NCBI RefSeq assembly: GCF_033962415.1
Contig: NZ_JAVIKH010000002.1
Span: 124,001-188,000 of the forward strand
Source of the DNA: Candidatus Cetobacterium colombiensis
GTDB taxonomy: Bacteria > Fusobacteriota > Fusobacteriia > Fusobacteriales > Fusobacteriaceae
Reading direction: 5' to 3'
DNA length: 64,000 nucleotides
The notes beneath the pieces were generated by a model, which was given only the letters and a program-made list of their open reading frames with translations, ran no database searches and had not been told where the DNA came from. Positions 26,706-35,918 of this stretch are shown one piece after another (the first letter of the stretch is position 1; every line of letters begins with the position of its first letter). The position numbers and the translations under genes are program-made.

Positions 26706-28029
26706 AAACTATTAAATTTAGAACAGATAAAACTCCTATTATCCATAATGCTATATTTATTTTTTTAATTTCTCCTGCTGCAACGTGAGTTATTATATAT
26801 GCAACAAATCCAAAGCTTAAACCTATGCTAATACTATAAGTTAATGGCATCATAACTATTGTTATAAAAGCTGGAACCGCTAACTTCATATCTGTAAAAT
26901 CTATATTTCCTATAGATTTAAACATAAATACTCCTACTAAAACTAAAGCTGGAGCCGATGCATATCCTGGAACCACTCCTACTAAAGGAGTGAATAGTAA
27001 AGCTAATAAAAATAGACCACTTGTAACTAAAGAAGCTAATCCTGTTCTAGCACCTGCTGAAATTCCTGCTGCTGATTCAGCAAAAGATGTAACTGTACTT
27101 GTTCCTAAAACAGCTCCTATTAAAGTTGATGAAACATCCACTTGTAACATTCTTTTTAAACCTTTAGCTCCTTCATCACCTTGAACAAGTCCCATATTTT
27201 TATAACAAGCCATCATAAATCCTAAAGAATCAAATAAATCTATAAACATAAAAGAAAATATTGATCCAATCAAAGAAATTTTTAATGCTCCTAATATATT
27301 AACTTTCATAAATATTGGAGATATTGATGGAGGTAAAGAAATAATTGATTTTGGAACTTCAACTATTCCAAAAAACATACCTATAATTGTTGTTATAGCT
27401 ATACTTATTAAAATTCCACCTCTTATTTTTCTTATTTCACAAATAGCCATAATTGCTAATCCCAATATTCCTAATAATGTTGGTAAAGAAAAATTTCCTA
27501 ATCCTACAAATGTAGCATCATTTGCTACTATTATCTCCATATTTTTAAGACCTATAAAAGCAATGAAAAGTCCAATTCCAGAAGTTGCTGCTGTTGATAT
27601 TACACTAGGGATTGCATTTGCAATTTTTTCTCTAATTCCACCTAAGGTCATAATTAAGAAAAATAATCCTGATATAAAAACTACTCCTAAAGCATCTTGC
27701 CAAGAAACTCCTTGCCCTAAAACTAAAGTATAAGTAAAAAAGGCATTTAATCCCATTCCTGGAGCTAATGCAAATGGCGCATTTGCCCATAAAGCTGCTA
27801 TTCCAGTACCAATTGCAGTTGCTAAACAAGTTACTGTTATTAAAGCTCCCTTATCCATTCCAGTTGCAGAAAGAATCGCTGGATTAACAAAAACTATATA
27901 AGCCATCGTTAAAAATGTTGTTAATCCTCCTAATAATTCAGTTTTTATAGAACTTCCTCTTTCAGAAACTTTAAAGAATCCCTCTAATATATTTGATAAT
28001 GCATTTTGACGTGTTATTACTTTTTCCAC
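26704..28029 (-). CDS. NCS2 purine permease (AzgA/PbuG-like)
   Basis: Membrane importer of the hypoxanthine/guanine/adenine type, 441 residues with 12-14 hydrophobic segments. It carries FLTMAYIVFVNPAILSATGM and GTSTVTSFAESAAGISAGARTG, which mark the AzgA-like branch rather than the uracil/xanthine branch. GTG 28029 is chosen because GGAGG lies 8 bases before it; the frame extends to 28044, immediately after the amidohydrolase stop. Cotranscription with that gene behind a purine riboswitch supports guanine/hypoxanthine transport. Confidence 0.88.
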   Translation of the reverse strand: MEKVITRQNALSNILEGFFKVSERGSSIKTELLGGLTTFLTMAYIVFVNPAILSATGMDKGALITVTCLATAIGTGIAALWANAPFALAPGMGLNAFFTYTLVLGQGVSWQDALGVVFISGLFFLIMTLGGIREKIANAIPSVISTAATSGIGLFIAFIGLKNMEIIVANDATFVGLGNFSLPTLLGILGLAIMAICEIRKIRGGILISIAITTIIGMFFGIVEVPKSIISLPPSISPIFMKVNILGALKISLIGSIFSFMFIDLFDSLGFMMACYKNMGLVQGDEGAKGLKRMLQVDVSSTLIGAVLGTSTVTSFAESAAGISAGARTGLASLVTSGLFLLALLFTPLVGVVPGYASAPALVLVGVFMFKSIGNIDFTDMKLAVPAFITIVMMPLTYSISIGLSFGFVAYIITHVAAGEIKKINIALWIIGVLSVLNLIV

Positions 28030-28044
28030 TTTATAATCCTCCAC

Positions 28045-29415
28045 TTATATTATATCAATTACAGGAAATCTATTTGGTAATACTATTCCTGCTTTTTCTT
28101 TAATTTCTTTAGATTTTTGTTTTAAATTTTCCATTAATTCTTTTTCATTTAAAAACAAAATTTCTCTATTTTTCATTAACCATTGTCCATTACACATTGT
28201 AGATTCTACATTTTCACTAGACATTGTATACACAATATTAGCTATTGGATCATGTAAAGGTAAAGAATGAATTGTATTTGGATTTAAAATAATTAAATCA
28301 GCTTTCTTTCCAACTTCTAAGCTTCCAATTTCTTTTTCTAATAAAGCACATTTTGCTCCATTGATTGTTGCCATTTCTAAAACTTGCTCAGCAGGTACTA
28401 CCTTCGGATTTAAAGTTCTTCCTTTGTGGATTAAAGAAGTTAAGTACATTTCCCTCATCATATCCATTCTATTATTTGAAGGAGCTCCATCTGTACCTAT
28501 TGATACATTTAATCCTTTATCTAACATCTCTGGAATTCTAGCAAACCCTAGTACTACTTTCATTGCTGCTGCTGGATTATGAGAAACTTTTACATCATAT
28601 AATCTAAATAAATCAATTTCTCTATCAGTTAACCAAACTGTATGAACTGCTAATAAGTTTGGTCCTAAAGCTCCTAATTTATGAAGATGTTCTACTGTTG
28701 AATTTCCTCTACTTGATTTTACATAATCATTTTCCGCTGCAATTTCAGCTATATGCATATGTATTCCTGTATTTAATTCATCTGCTATTTTTTTAGTTTT
28801 TAAAATTAATTCATCTGAATTATTAAAAATAGTTCTTAATCCAAACCAGATCTTTATTCTACCATCAGCACTATTATTATATTTTTCAAATAATTCTTTT
28901 TGAGTTTCAATCTCTTCGTCAGCTGTTTTTACCCAATTTTCAGGCAGCCCAATTCCATCATCCATAACAGATTTTGATAATGCTGCTCTCATTCCTGTAT
29001 TTTTAACTGCTTCTACCATTGCATCAACATATTGACCACCAGACTCTAGAAAAGTTGTTACCCCTGACTTTATCATTTCAACACAACAAGCAGTGGATGA
29101 AATAAGTGAACTTTCATAATCAAAACTACTTTCATAAGGCCAAACTCTTTCTCTTAGCCATGTTAACAAATCAACATCATCTGCTATTCCACGCCCTAAT
29201 TGTTGAGATAAATGAACATGTGTATTTATAAATCCAGGTAAAATTATCTTTCCATTTGCATCTAAAATCTCTACATTTTCTGCAATTAAATTTTTTTCAA
29301 CTTTTCCTATTGCTTTTATTTTATTTCCTTCTATTAAAATTGAACCATTATTATAAATTTCTCTCTTAGCATTCATTGTCACTATGTAAGCATTTTTTAT
29401 TAATATTTGTTTCAC
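28045..29415 (-). CDS. Amidohydrolase, probable purine (guanine/8-oxoguanine) deaminase
   Basis: Metal-dependent amidohydrolase of 456 residues with HVH near residue 66, HMHIAE (about 220), HTVW (about 250) and GTDGAPSN (about 305), the full set of ligands for aminohydrolases. Overall it resembles the SAH/MTA deaminase-TrzN-guanine deaminase cluster (RGIADDVDLLTWLRERVWP). A guanine-type riboswitch and the downstream purine permease make a guanine or 8-oxoguanine deaminase the best reading; adenosine-type substrates cannot be excluded. Start GTG 29415, GGAGGT upstream. Confidence 0.8.
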   Translation of the reverse strand: MKQILIKNAYIVTMNAKREIYNNGSILIEGNKIKAIGKVEKNLIAENVEILDANGKIILPGFINTHVHLSQQLGRGIADDVDLLTWLRERVWPYESSFDYESSLISSTACCVEMIKSGVTTFLESGGQYVDAMVEAVKNTGMRAALSKSVMDDGIGLPENWVKTADEEIETQKELFEKYNNSADGRIKIWFGLRTIFNNSDELILKTKKIADELNTGIHMHIAEIAAENDYVKSSRGNSTVEHLHKLGALGPNLLAVHTVWLTDREIDLFRLYDVKVSHNPAAAMKVVLGFARIPEMLDKGLNVSIGTDGAPSNNRMDMMREMYLTSLIHKGRTLNPKVVPAEQVLEMATINGAKCALLEKEIGSLEVGKKADLIILNPNTIHSLPLHDPIANIVYTMSSENVESTMCNGQWLMKNREILFLNEKELMENLKQKSKEIKEKAGIVLPNRFPVIDII

Positions 29416-29440
29416 TATCTAAAAACCTCCAATTTTATAA

Positions 29441-29479
29441 TAAAAAAAGTGTAAACTCTATCTGGGATAGAATTTACAC
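29441..29479 (-). terminator. Riboswitch-associated terminator upstream of the amidohydrolase
   Basis: On the minus strand GTGTAAATTCTATC (29479-29466) pairs with GATAGAGTTTACAC (29462-29449), with one G-U, around a 3-base loop, followed by seven T residues. It lies between the aptamer and the start codon, so it controls the operon. Confidence 0.85.
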
Positions 29480-29533
29480 TTAAATTGGACTTAAAATTAA
29501 AATACTACTTTTTTAAGATAATTTATAGTATAA

Positions 29534-29610
29534 GCTCTCCCCATAGCATCCATATTTAAGGTTAGGACGTAGAAACTTTTGGACCATATCTCCAAAATAT
29601 ATGAGTAAAC
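29534..29610 (-). promoter_or_regulatory. Purine riboswitch aptamer (guanine type, divergent)
   Basis: On the minus strand the aptamer reads ACTCATATA, then P2 arms TTTTGGA/TCCAAAA around loop GATATGG, then GTTTCTAC. P3 follows around CCTTAAA, then GCTATGGGGAG. These match the purine riboswitch core, including the L2 loop and the J2/3 UUUCUAC. The specificity base is C (CUAU), as in guanine binders. The base before it is G where A is usual, and P1 and P3 contain mismatches. Confidence 0.8.
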
Positions 29611-29749
29611 TTTTAGATTTATAATAACATATTTTTTAAGAAACTTCAATTATTCTTGTGAATTTTTTTCTTTTCTAAAAAAAAGATAAAGGAATTTTCA
29701 TTTTTTTTAGTAATCTATTTTTAATTTAATAATTTTAAGAGGTGATTAT

Positions 29750-30307
29750 ATGTGGAAAAATTTGGGTCCTGTTACTGCTTTATACCCTACTCCCGTTACA
29801 GTTATTGGTATGATTGATGAATACGAAAAAGCTAACTGGATTAATATCGCTCATGTTGGAGTTCTTGGAGAAAATTGTTTAATGATAAGTGTTCATAAAA
29901 GTCATTTTAGTAACGAAATTATCAAAGATAAAAATTATGTTTCTGTTAATATGATAACAGAAAATATTCTTGAAGCTGCAGATTTTGTTGGAATTGTAAG
30001 TGGGAAAAATACAGACAAATCAAATGTCTTTGATTATACTATTGGTATAAAAAATGTTCCCATGATAAATCAATCTCCCGTTATAATGGAATGTGAAGTT
30101 ATTGATAATTATGAAACAAAAGAACATAATCAGTATATATTAAAAATTAAACACACTCATATTAAGGCGGAAGTCTTAGATGAGAAAGGTAATATCAATT
30201 ATGATATTTTTAAGCCCATCCTTTTTGAAATGCCTACAAAATCATATTATAAATTAGGCGACAAAGTTGGAAAATGTTGGGATATTGGGACAAAGTTTTC
30301 AAAATAA
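29750..30307 (+). CDS. Flavin reductase-like FMN-binding protein
   Basis: A 185-residue split-barrel flavoprotein of the flavin reductase/DIM6-NTAB family (PTPVTVIGMID, then INIAHVGVLGENCLMISVHKSH, then VNMITE). It is expected to bind FMN and reduce flavin or a protein partner with NAD(P)H. It precedes the siroheme reductase gene by 117 bases but is separated from it by a terminator. AGAGGTG precedes the ATG. Confidence 0.8.
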   Translation: MWKNLGPVTALYPTPVTVIGMIDEYEKANWINIAHVGVLGENCLMISVHKSHFSNEIIKDKNYVSVNMITENILEAADFVGIVSGKNTDKSNVFDYTIGIKNVPMINQSPVIMECEVIDNYETKEHNQYILKIKHTHIKAEVLDEKGNINYDIFKPILFEMPTKSYYKLGDKVGKCWDIGTKFSK

Positions 30308-30333
30308 AAAGCTCATTTTGAGCTTTTTTTATT
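30306..30333 (+). terminator. Terminator after the flavin reductase gene
   Basis: AAAGCTCA and TGAGCTTT form an 8-bp stem around TTT, followed by T residues. Confidence 0.75.
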
Positions 30334-30356
30334 TTTTTGTAAATTTCTTACAAAAA
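30334..30356. promoter_or_regulatory. 23-bp palindromic operator candidate upstream of the sulfite/nitrite reductase
   Basis: TTTTTGTAA (30334-30342) and TTACAAAAA (30348-30356) are perfect inverted 9-mers with a 5-base centre. The element ends 4 bases before the -35 box, a normal activator position. The binding protein is unknown; Rex- or CRP/FNR-like factors are possible. Confidence 0.5.
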
Positions 30357-30359
30357 CAG

Positions 30360-30388
30360 TTGAATTATTATTCAAAAAGTTGTAGAAT
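30360..30388 (+). promoter_or_regulatory. Promoter of the siroheme reductase gene
   Basis: TTGAAT (30360-30365) and TAGAAT (30383-30388) are separated by 17 bases, about 37 bases before the start codon. Confidence 0.65.
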
Positions 30389-30424
30389 ACTAAAATTGAA
30401 TATGTTCGAATAAAGGAGACAAAA

Positions 30425-32047
30425 ATGGAAAGAATCACAAAGAAATTGTACGAAATTGAAAATGAATACCTTGAACTTGAAAATGGGATTATTGATTATT
30501 CAAATAATCTTATCAAATCTCCAGATTTGAAAAAAAAAGGATCTAAATTTGGAATTTATGAGCAAAAAGGAAAAAAAATGATGCTTAGATTAAAAGCTGT
30601 CGGCGGAGAGCTTTCTAAAGAAAATTTTAAAGATTTATCAAATATTATGCTTCAACAAAATATTCCTTTTTTACATCTTTCAACAAGACAAAATTACCAA
30701 CTTCACGAAGTTGATTTTGATAAAGTTAAAAGTACTATAAATCTTTGCAACAATAAAAAAATGTATTTTAGAGGTGGGGGTGGAAATACTTTTAGAAGTA
30801 TTTTAGTTTCTACTTATACTGGTGTTGATAAAAAAAGTAATTTTGATGTTACACCATACGCTAAAATGATTGAAAATGAAGTTTTTTTAATTGATAAAGC
30901 CTTTGATTTTGGAAGAAAATTAAAAATTGGATTTTCTAACAGTACAGAAGATGAGTTTGTAATGGCTGTACAAGATATGGGATTTATTGCTAAAGAAATT
31001 AACGGAAAAAAAGGTTTTAAAGTTTTTGCTGGTGGAGGAATGGGAAGAGGTAGTAAAATCGGACATATTTTAATTGAATTCCTTCCTGAAGAAGATCTTT
31101 TAAAATCTGTTAAAGCTATGATTGAGCTTTTTTATGATCGTGGTGATAGAACTAATAGAATGCAAGCTAGACTTAGATTCTTAGTTGAAAAAATTGGAAT
31201 TGATGGATTTAGAAAATTATTTTTAGAATACTTTAACAAAGAAATTATTGAAAATGGGTATATTGAAAATATTGATTACACTAGATTTATTCCTAATTTA
31301 AGCAAATTTGATTTAAATAACGATGATAATAATTATAAACAATGGTTAGAATTGTGTGTAAAGGAAACAAAATTTAAAGATGTTGTTTCTTTAGTTCTTT
31401 ATGTAAAAAATGGTGATTTATCTAAAGAGCATATTGAAAAATTATCAAATCTTTTAGAAAAAGTAAATACACCTATTATTAGAGCTACAATAAATCAAAA
31501 CTTAGTTATTCCTATGGTACACAAATCAGCTTTACCATATATATATGAGTTTTTAAATAATGAAATTCCTGAAATAGTTACTGAATCATTCTCAATTAGA
31601 GGACAAATTAGAGCATGTGTTGGTGCTAAAGTTTGTATGATTGGTATCCAAGATTCTGTTTCAGTAGCTGATAGTATCGCTATTGAATTAGATAATTTAG
31701 CTAATACTTATCCACAGTATAGAAATATTATTTTTAAAGAAGCTAAAAACATAAGAATTTCTGGATGCCCAAGTTCTTGTGCCGGTATTCCTGTAGCTCC
31801 TTTAGGATTTATTGGTCTAAAGAAAAAAATTAATGATGTTTTAACAGATTGTATGCAAGTTTATATGGGAGGAATTTTGACTGAATCAATTCAATCTTTA
31901 GCTTTTGAAATTCCAAACCTTATTATTCCAATTGATGAAATCCCATTATTGGTTAAAAGACTTTTTGAAGATTACTTAGAAATGTTACAAGTTTATGATT
32001 TAACTTTCGCACAATATATGTATGAAAGAAGATTAGAAGAATTTTAA
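30425..32047 (+). CDS. Nitrite/sulfite reductase-like siroheme protein
   Basis: A 540-residue member of the siroheme/4Fe-4S reductase family with two ferredoxin-like half domains (about 50-130 and 310-380) and two heme domains. The cluster ligands are seen as C-x5-C (RACVGAKVC, about 398-404) and C-x3-C (ISGCPSSCAG, about 441-445), complete as in CysI/NirA. Arginines expected to bind substrate are present (FRGGGGNTFR). It is a single-gene unit with no flavoprotein partner fused; sulfite is the likelier substrate, nitrite possible. AAGGAG precedes the ATG. Confidence 0.85.
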   Translation: MERITKKLYEIENEYLELENGIIDYSNNLIKSPDLKKKGSKFGIYEQKGKKMMLRLKAVGGELSKENFKDLSNIMLQQNIPFLHLSTRQNYQLHEVDFDKVKSTINLCNNKKMYFRGGGGNTFRSILVSTYTGVDKKSNFDVTPYAKMIENEVFLIDKAFDFGRKLKIGFSNSTEDEFVMAVQDMGFIAKEINGKKGFKVFAGGGMGRGSKIGHILIEFLPEEDLLKSVKAMIELFYDRGDRTNRMQARLRFLVEKIGIDGFRKLFLEYFNKEIIENGYIENIDYTRFIPNLSKFDLNNDDNNYKQWLELCVKETKFKDVVSLVLYVKNGDLSKEHIEKLSNLLEKVNTPIIRATINQNLVIPMVHKSALPYIYEFLNNEIPEIVTESFSIRGQIRACVGAKVCMIGIQDSVSVADSIAIELDNLANTYPQYRNIIFKEAKNIRISGCPSSCAGIPVAPLGFIGLKKKINDVLTDCMQVYMGGILTESIQSLAFEIPNLIIPIDEIPLLVKRLFEDYLEMLQVYDLTFAQYMYERRLEEF

Positions 32048-32050
32048 TTG

Positions 32051-32079
32051 AAAGAAGAGAGGTTTCTCTTCTTTTTTTT
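32051..32079 (+). terminator. Terminator after the siroheme reductase gene
   Basis: AAAGAAGAGA and TCTCTTCTTT pair perfectly around GGTT and are followed by T residues. Confidence 0.8.
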
Positions 32080-32141
32080 AAAATATATTAAAAAAATATT
32101 TTTATTTTTTTTGTTTTTTGAATATTTTTTCTATTTTATTC

Positions 32142-32170
32142 TTGACTTATATATTTTTTTCATTTAAAAT
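32142..32170 (+). promoter_or_regulatory. Promoter of the aminotransferase gene
   Basis: TTGACT (32142-32147), a 17-base spacer and TAAAAT (32165-32170). The element closely resembles the promoter at 36207-36235. Confidence 0.7.
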
Positions 32171-32202
32171 TGATTTAAAATAAAAATTGAGAGGTGAATG
32201 TT

Positions 32203-33432
32203 ATGTTAGCTGAGCACTCTAAAAGCAAAAAAATATTTGATAATGGATTTCAAATTTCTAAAAATGCTGATCTTGCATCTAAAATTTATGGAAAAGAAAA
32301 TGTTGTGAATGCTACTTTAGGAATTTTTTATAATGAAGAGGAGGAAATGCATACTTTAGATATTGTAAATGAAGAGTACAAAACTTTATCTGGAAGAGAA
32401 CTTTTTAATTATTCTTCAAGTATAAATGGAGAAGAACTTTTTATTCAAGCAGTTAAACAGTATCTTTTTGGTAAAAACTTTTCTAAATCACTAGGAGAAA
32501 ATTTTTCAGAAGTTATAGCTGCTCCTGGTGGTAGTGGAGCCATTTACAATACTTTTAAAAATTATATAAATCCTGGGGAAGTTGTTTTACTTCCTAATTA
32601 TATGTGGAGCTCGTATAAACTAATGAGCAAAGAAGTTGGTGGCGGATATCAAACATACTCTCTTTTTAATAAAAAAGGAAAATTTGATTTAGTTAATTTT
32701 AAAAATTCTGTTATGGAGTTAGCTAAAATTCAAAAAAATTTAGTTATTGTTTTAAATAATCCATGTCATAATCCTACTGGATATACATTATCTTCTTATG
32801 AAGTTAAAGGTGTTATGAATATTTTAAAAGAAGCTTGTTCTTTATGTAATGTTGTTTTGATAAATGATATCGCATATATGGATTTTAATAATAAAAAAAA
32901 TGATTTAACAGAATTCTGTAAAGATCTTCCTAAAAATTTTCTTTTAATGATTACTTTTAGTATGTCTAAATCATTTTGTTGTTATGGTCTTAGAGTTGGG
33001 GCTCAAGTGGCAATATCTTCTTCTAAAGAAACTATTGATACTTTTTTAGATGCAAGTCTTTATACTTGTAGAAGTGTTTGGTCTAATATTTCCAAAGGTG
33101 GAATGACTTTATTTAGTAACATTGTTTTAAATAAGAAAAAGTATAAGCAGCTTGTTTTAGAACAAACTTATATGAAAAATTTACTTCAAGAAAGAGCTAA
33201 TATCTTTCTAAAAGAAGCTCTTGAAATCGATTTAAAAATTTTACCATATAAAAGTGGATTTTTCATTACAATTCCTTTTAAAAAGGGAGATGAAGAAAAA
33301 ATTGAAAAGAAATTAAAAGAAGAAAATATATTTGCAATAATTATTCCTGGAGCAATTAGAGTTGCTATTTGCAGCATTCCTAAATATAAAATTTATAATC
33401 TCGCTTCAAAAATTAAAAAAGTAATATATTAA
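32203..33432 (+). CDS. Class I PLP aminotransferase, probably aromatic/aspartate type
   Basis: A 409-residue fold-type I enzyme. Visible motifs are the cofactor-phosphate loop AAPGGSGAIYNTF, the Asn site LNNPCHNPTGY, the Asp/Tyr strand NDIAYMDF and the PLP lysine in FSMSKSFCCYGLRVGAQ. The pattern is of the AspC/TyrB branch. ATG 32203 is chosen because AGAGGTG lies at normal distance; a GTG at 32194 overlaps that site. It is monocistronic with its own promoter and terminator. Substrate not resolvable. Confidence 0.8.
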   Translation: MLAEHSKSKKIFDNGFQISKNADLASKIYGKENVVNATLGIFYNEEEEMHTLDIVNEEYKTLSGRELFNYSSSINGEELFIQAVKQYLFGKNFSKSLGENFSEVIAAPGGSGAIYNTFKNYINPGEVVLLPNYMWSSYKLMSKEVGGGYQTYSLFNKKGKFDLVNFKNSVMELAKIQKNLVIVLNNPCHNPTGYTLSSYEVKGVMNILKEACSLCNVVLINDIAYMDFNNKKNDLTEFCKDLPKNFLLMITFSMSKSFCCYGLRVGAQVAISSSKETIDTFLDASLYTCRSVWSNISKGGMTLFSNIVLNKKKYKQLVLEQTYMKNLLQERANIFLKEALEIDLKILPYKSGFFITIPFKKGDEEKIEKKLKEENIFAIIIPGAIRVAICSIPKYKIYNLASKIKKVIY

Positions 33433-33459
33433 AAAAAGGATCTTTAAGATCCTTTTTTT
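33431..33459. terminator. Bidirectional terminator aminotransferase / cstA
   Basis: AAAAAAAGGATCTT and AAGATCCTTTTTTT form a 14-bp perfect palindromic stem with a one-base centre. Confidence 0.8.
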
Positions 33460-34867
33460 AAATTCTAGCTTCATCTACTTCTTTATTAGATTTGCTAGCC
33501 TTAATTCCAATTACTATAATTGAGCTTATAAAAACTAATAATCCTAATATATAAATAAAAGTCATATTAGATACTCCAAGTCCTTCTGGAGCTGCTAAAA
33601 AATAACAGGCAATCATCCCTGACATAAATGCTGCAGGTACTCCTGCTACCCAATAATTTTTACCATTTTCAATAAAATAATATGTACAAGTCCACAATCC
33701 TAATGTTGCTAACAGCTGATTAGTTGAAGCTACATATCTCCAAAGAGTATTAAAACCAACTTGTGATAAAAATCCAGCTAATAAGAATAAAGGAATTGCA
33801 ACTAATAACCTGCTTTTTAATGAAGATTGATTATAATTTAATACTTCAGCAATAGTTACTCTAGCACTTCTAAATGCTGTATCACCAGTTGTTATAGGTA
33901 GAGCTATCAATCCAAATAAAGTAAATACTAATCCATACTTTCCTAAAAGTCCTGTTATCATTTTACTAACTGCAACCATTCCCCCACCACTTGCAGCTAG
34001 TCCTTCAACACCACTAAAAAATCCTAAAGATATCGCTGCCCATGTCAACGCTACAAATCCTTCTAAATACATAGCAGCCATAAAAGATTTTCTTCCATCT
34101 TTTTCACTCTTTAAACATCTCGCAACTAATACTGATTGAGTCGAATGAAATCCTGATATAGCTCCACAAGATATTACCACAAACATATAAGGAAAAATTG
34201 GTAAATTTTTAGGATGCAAATTTTTTAAAGTTATTTCTGGTATTTTAACTCCTTTTACTAACATCGCCCCAATTAATAAAAACATCATTAAAACTAAAGC
34301 TCCTCCAAATAGCGGATAAACTCTTCCTATGATTTTATCAATTGGCAACAGTGTTGCTATAACATAATAACTTACAATTAAAGTTAACCAAATTTCTTTA
34401 TTAACTCCTGTAAATGATTGTAATATTTCTGCAGGTCCAGTTATGAAAGCTACTCCTACTATCACTAGTAATACTATTAGAAAATATTTAGTAAATACCT
34501 TAGCTTTTTTGCCTAAATATTTTCCAATTAGTTCTTGCATGTTCTCTCCATTATTTCTTAAAGAAATCATACCTGTATAGTAATCATGAACGGCACCAGC
34601 AAATATAGTTCCAAATACAATCCATAAAAAAGATGAACTTCCCCACATTGCTCCTGCTACAGCTCCCGTTATAGGCCCTAATCCAGCTATATTTAAAAAT
34701 TGAACTAAGAAACTTTTAAACCAATTCATTTGAACAAAATCAACTCCATCAGCTTTTGAAAGTGCTGGTGTATCTCTTTCATCTATTTCGAAGTTTTTTT
34801 CTAAATATTTTCCATATGTGTAATATGCAACAACTAAAATTAAAATTCCTATAAAATAACTTTTCAT
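33458..34867 (-). CDS. cstA: Carbon starvation protein A (CstA) family transporter
   Basis: Multi-helix membrane protein of 469 residues with the CstA landmarks: YGKYLEKNF, DFVQMNWFKSFLVQFLNIAGLGPITGAVAG and TGDTAFRSARVTIAE. Family members import pyruvate and have been linked to peptide uptake. This is the shorter form, without the C-terminal extension of E. coli CstA. It starts 15 bases after ilvE, so it should be under the same leader control. Confidence 0.88.
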   Translation of the reverse strand: MKSYFIGILILVVAYYTYGKYLEKNFEIDERDTPALSKADGVDFVQMNWFKSFLVQFLNIAGLGPITGAVAGAMWGSSSFLWIVFGTIFAGAVHDYYTGMISLRNNGENMQELIGKYLGKKAKVFTKYFLIVLLVIVGVAFITGPAEILQSFTGVNKEIWLTLIVSYYVIATLLPIDKIIGRVYPLFGGALVLMMFLLIGAMLVKGVKIPEITLKNLHPKNLPIFPYMFVVISCGAISGFHSTQSVLVARCLKSEKDGRKSFMAAMYLEGFVALTWAAISLGFFSGVEGLAASGGGMVAVSKMITGLLGKYGLVFTLFGLIALPITTGDTAFRSARVTIAEVLNYNQSSLKSRLLVAIPLFLLAGFLSQVGFNTLWRYVASTNQLLATLGLWTCTYYFIENGKNYWVAGVPAAFMSGMIACYFLAAPEGLGVSNMTFIYILGLLVFISSIIVIGIKASKSNKEVDEARI

Positions 34868-34882
34868 AACTAAGCCTCCTTG

Positions 34883-35803
34883 TTATTCAATAATAGTTAA
34901 CCAATTTTTATATTTTTCATTCATTCCCTCTGCTATTTTAAAAAATTCATCTTGAATTTTTTTTGTAATTTCTCCTCTAGTTCCCTCTCCTACCTTTATA
35001 TTATCTACAGAACTAACCGGAGTTATTTCTGCTGCTGTTCCCGTTAAAAATATTTCATCTGCTAGATATAAAAATTCTCTTGGAAGTGTTTCATATTTTA
35101 CAGTAATTCCTAAATCTTTAGCTATGTTTACAACGACATCTCTTGTTATTCCAGCTAATGATGATGATGCCATAGGTGGAGTTAAAAGCTCTCCATTTTT
35201 TACTAAAAATATATTTTCTCCACTTCCTTCACTTATATTTCCTAAATAATCTAAAGCAATTCCCTCTTCAAATCCCATTTCTAAAGCTTCCATTTTTATA
35301 AGTTGAGAACTTAAATAATTACCTGAAGCTTTAGCTAATGCAGGAAGAGTGTTTGGAGCTGGTCTTCTCCAAGAAGAAACACAAACTTTTATTCCATTTT
35401 TTAGTCCTTCTTCACCTAAATACGCTCCCCATTCCCATGCAGCAATCATTGATTCTACTGGGTTACACAAAGGATTTACTCCTAATTGGTTGTATCCTCT
35501 AAAAATTAATGGTCTTATATATCCACTTTTTAAATCATTAACTTTTATAGTATCTACAATAGCCTTCATAAACTCATCTTTAGAATATGGAACTTCCATT
35601 CTATAGATTTTACATGAATCAAAGAGTCTATCAACATGCTCTTTTAGTCTAAATACTGCTGATTTTCCATTTCTTAACTTATACAATCTTATCCCCTCAA
35701 AACATCCAGATCCATAATGCAAAACATGTGAGAGTACATGAACTTTTGCCTCATCATGTTCTTTTAATTCACCATTAAACCAAATTTTTCCAGTATTAAT
35801 CAT
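34883..35803 (-). CDS. ilvE: Branched-chain amino acid aminotransferase
   Basis: Fold-type IV PLP enzyme that interconverts Leu, Ile and Val with their 2-oxo acids. The 306-residue protein shows [21 protein letters not shown], the RPLIFRGY segment, the catalytic lysine in [12 protein letters not shown] and the EGSGENIF and GITRD loops. ATG 35803 follows GGGAGGAG. About 145 bases upstream lies a Leu/Ile/Val-rich leader ORF and, between them, a terminator, suggesting attenuation by branched-chain amino acid supply. Confidence 0.92.
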   Translation of the reverse strand: MINTGKIWFNGELKEHDEAKVHVLSHVLHYGSGCFEGIRLYKLRNGKSAVFRLKEHVDRLFDSCKIYRMEVPYSKDEFMKAIVDTIKVNDLKSGYIRPLIFRGYNQLGVNPLCNPVESMIAAWEWGAYLGEEGLKNGIKVCVSSWRRPAPNTLPALAKASGNYLSSQLIKMEALEMGFEEGIALDYLGNISEGSGENIFLVKNGELLTPPMASSSLAGITRDVVVNIAKDLGITVKYETLPREFLYLADEIFLTGTAAEITPVSSVDNIKVGEGTRGEITKKIQDEFFKIAEGMNEKYKNWLTIIE

Positions 35804-35832
35804 AATAACTCCTCCCATTTTTTATAAATAAT

Positions 35833-35866
35833 AAAAAAGACTTGAATCTAAATAGACTCAAGCCTT
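35833..35866 (-). terminator. Attenuator terminator upstream of ilvE
   Basis: On the minus strand AAGGCTTGAGTC (35866-35855) pairs with GATTCAAGTCTT (35848-35837), with two G-U pairs, followed by six T residues. It lies before the ilvE ribosome site and after the leader ORF, so it must be bypassed for ilvE-cstA expression. Confidence 0.8.
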
Positions 35867-35882
35867 AAAATACTTTCACTTA

Positions 35883-35918
35883 GCTCAAGCCTTAAATTTG
35901 TACTAAAATAAGGCTTGA
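35883..35918 (-). promoter_or_regulatory. Competing stem in the ilvE leader (switch segments A and B)
   Basis: Segment A, TCAAGCCTT (35918-35910), can pair with segment B, AAGGCTTGA (35893-35885). It can equally pair with the identical 9-mer forming the 5' arm of the terminator (35866-35858). A:B pairing leaves the terminator free to form; A paired with the terminator arm would prevent it. Confidence 0.6.
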
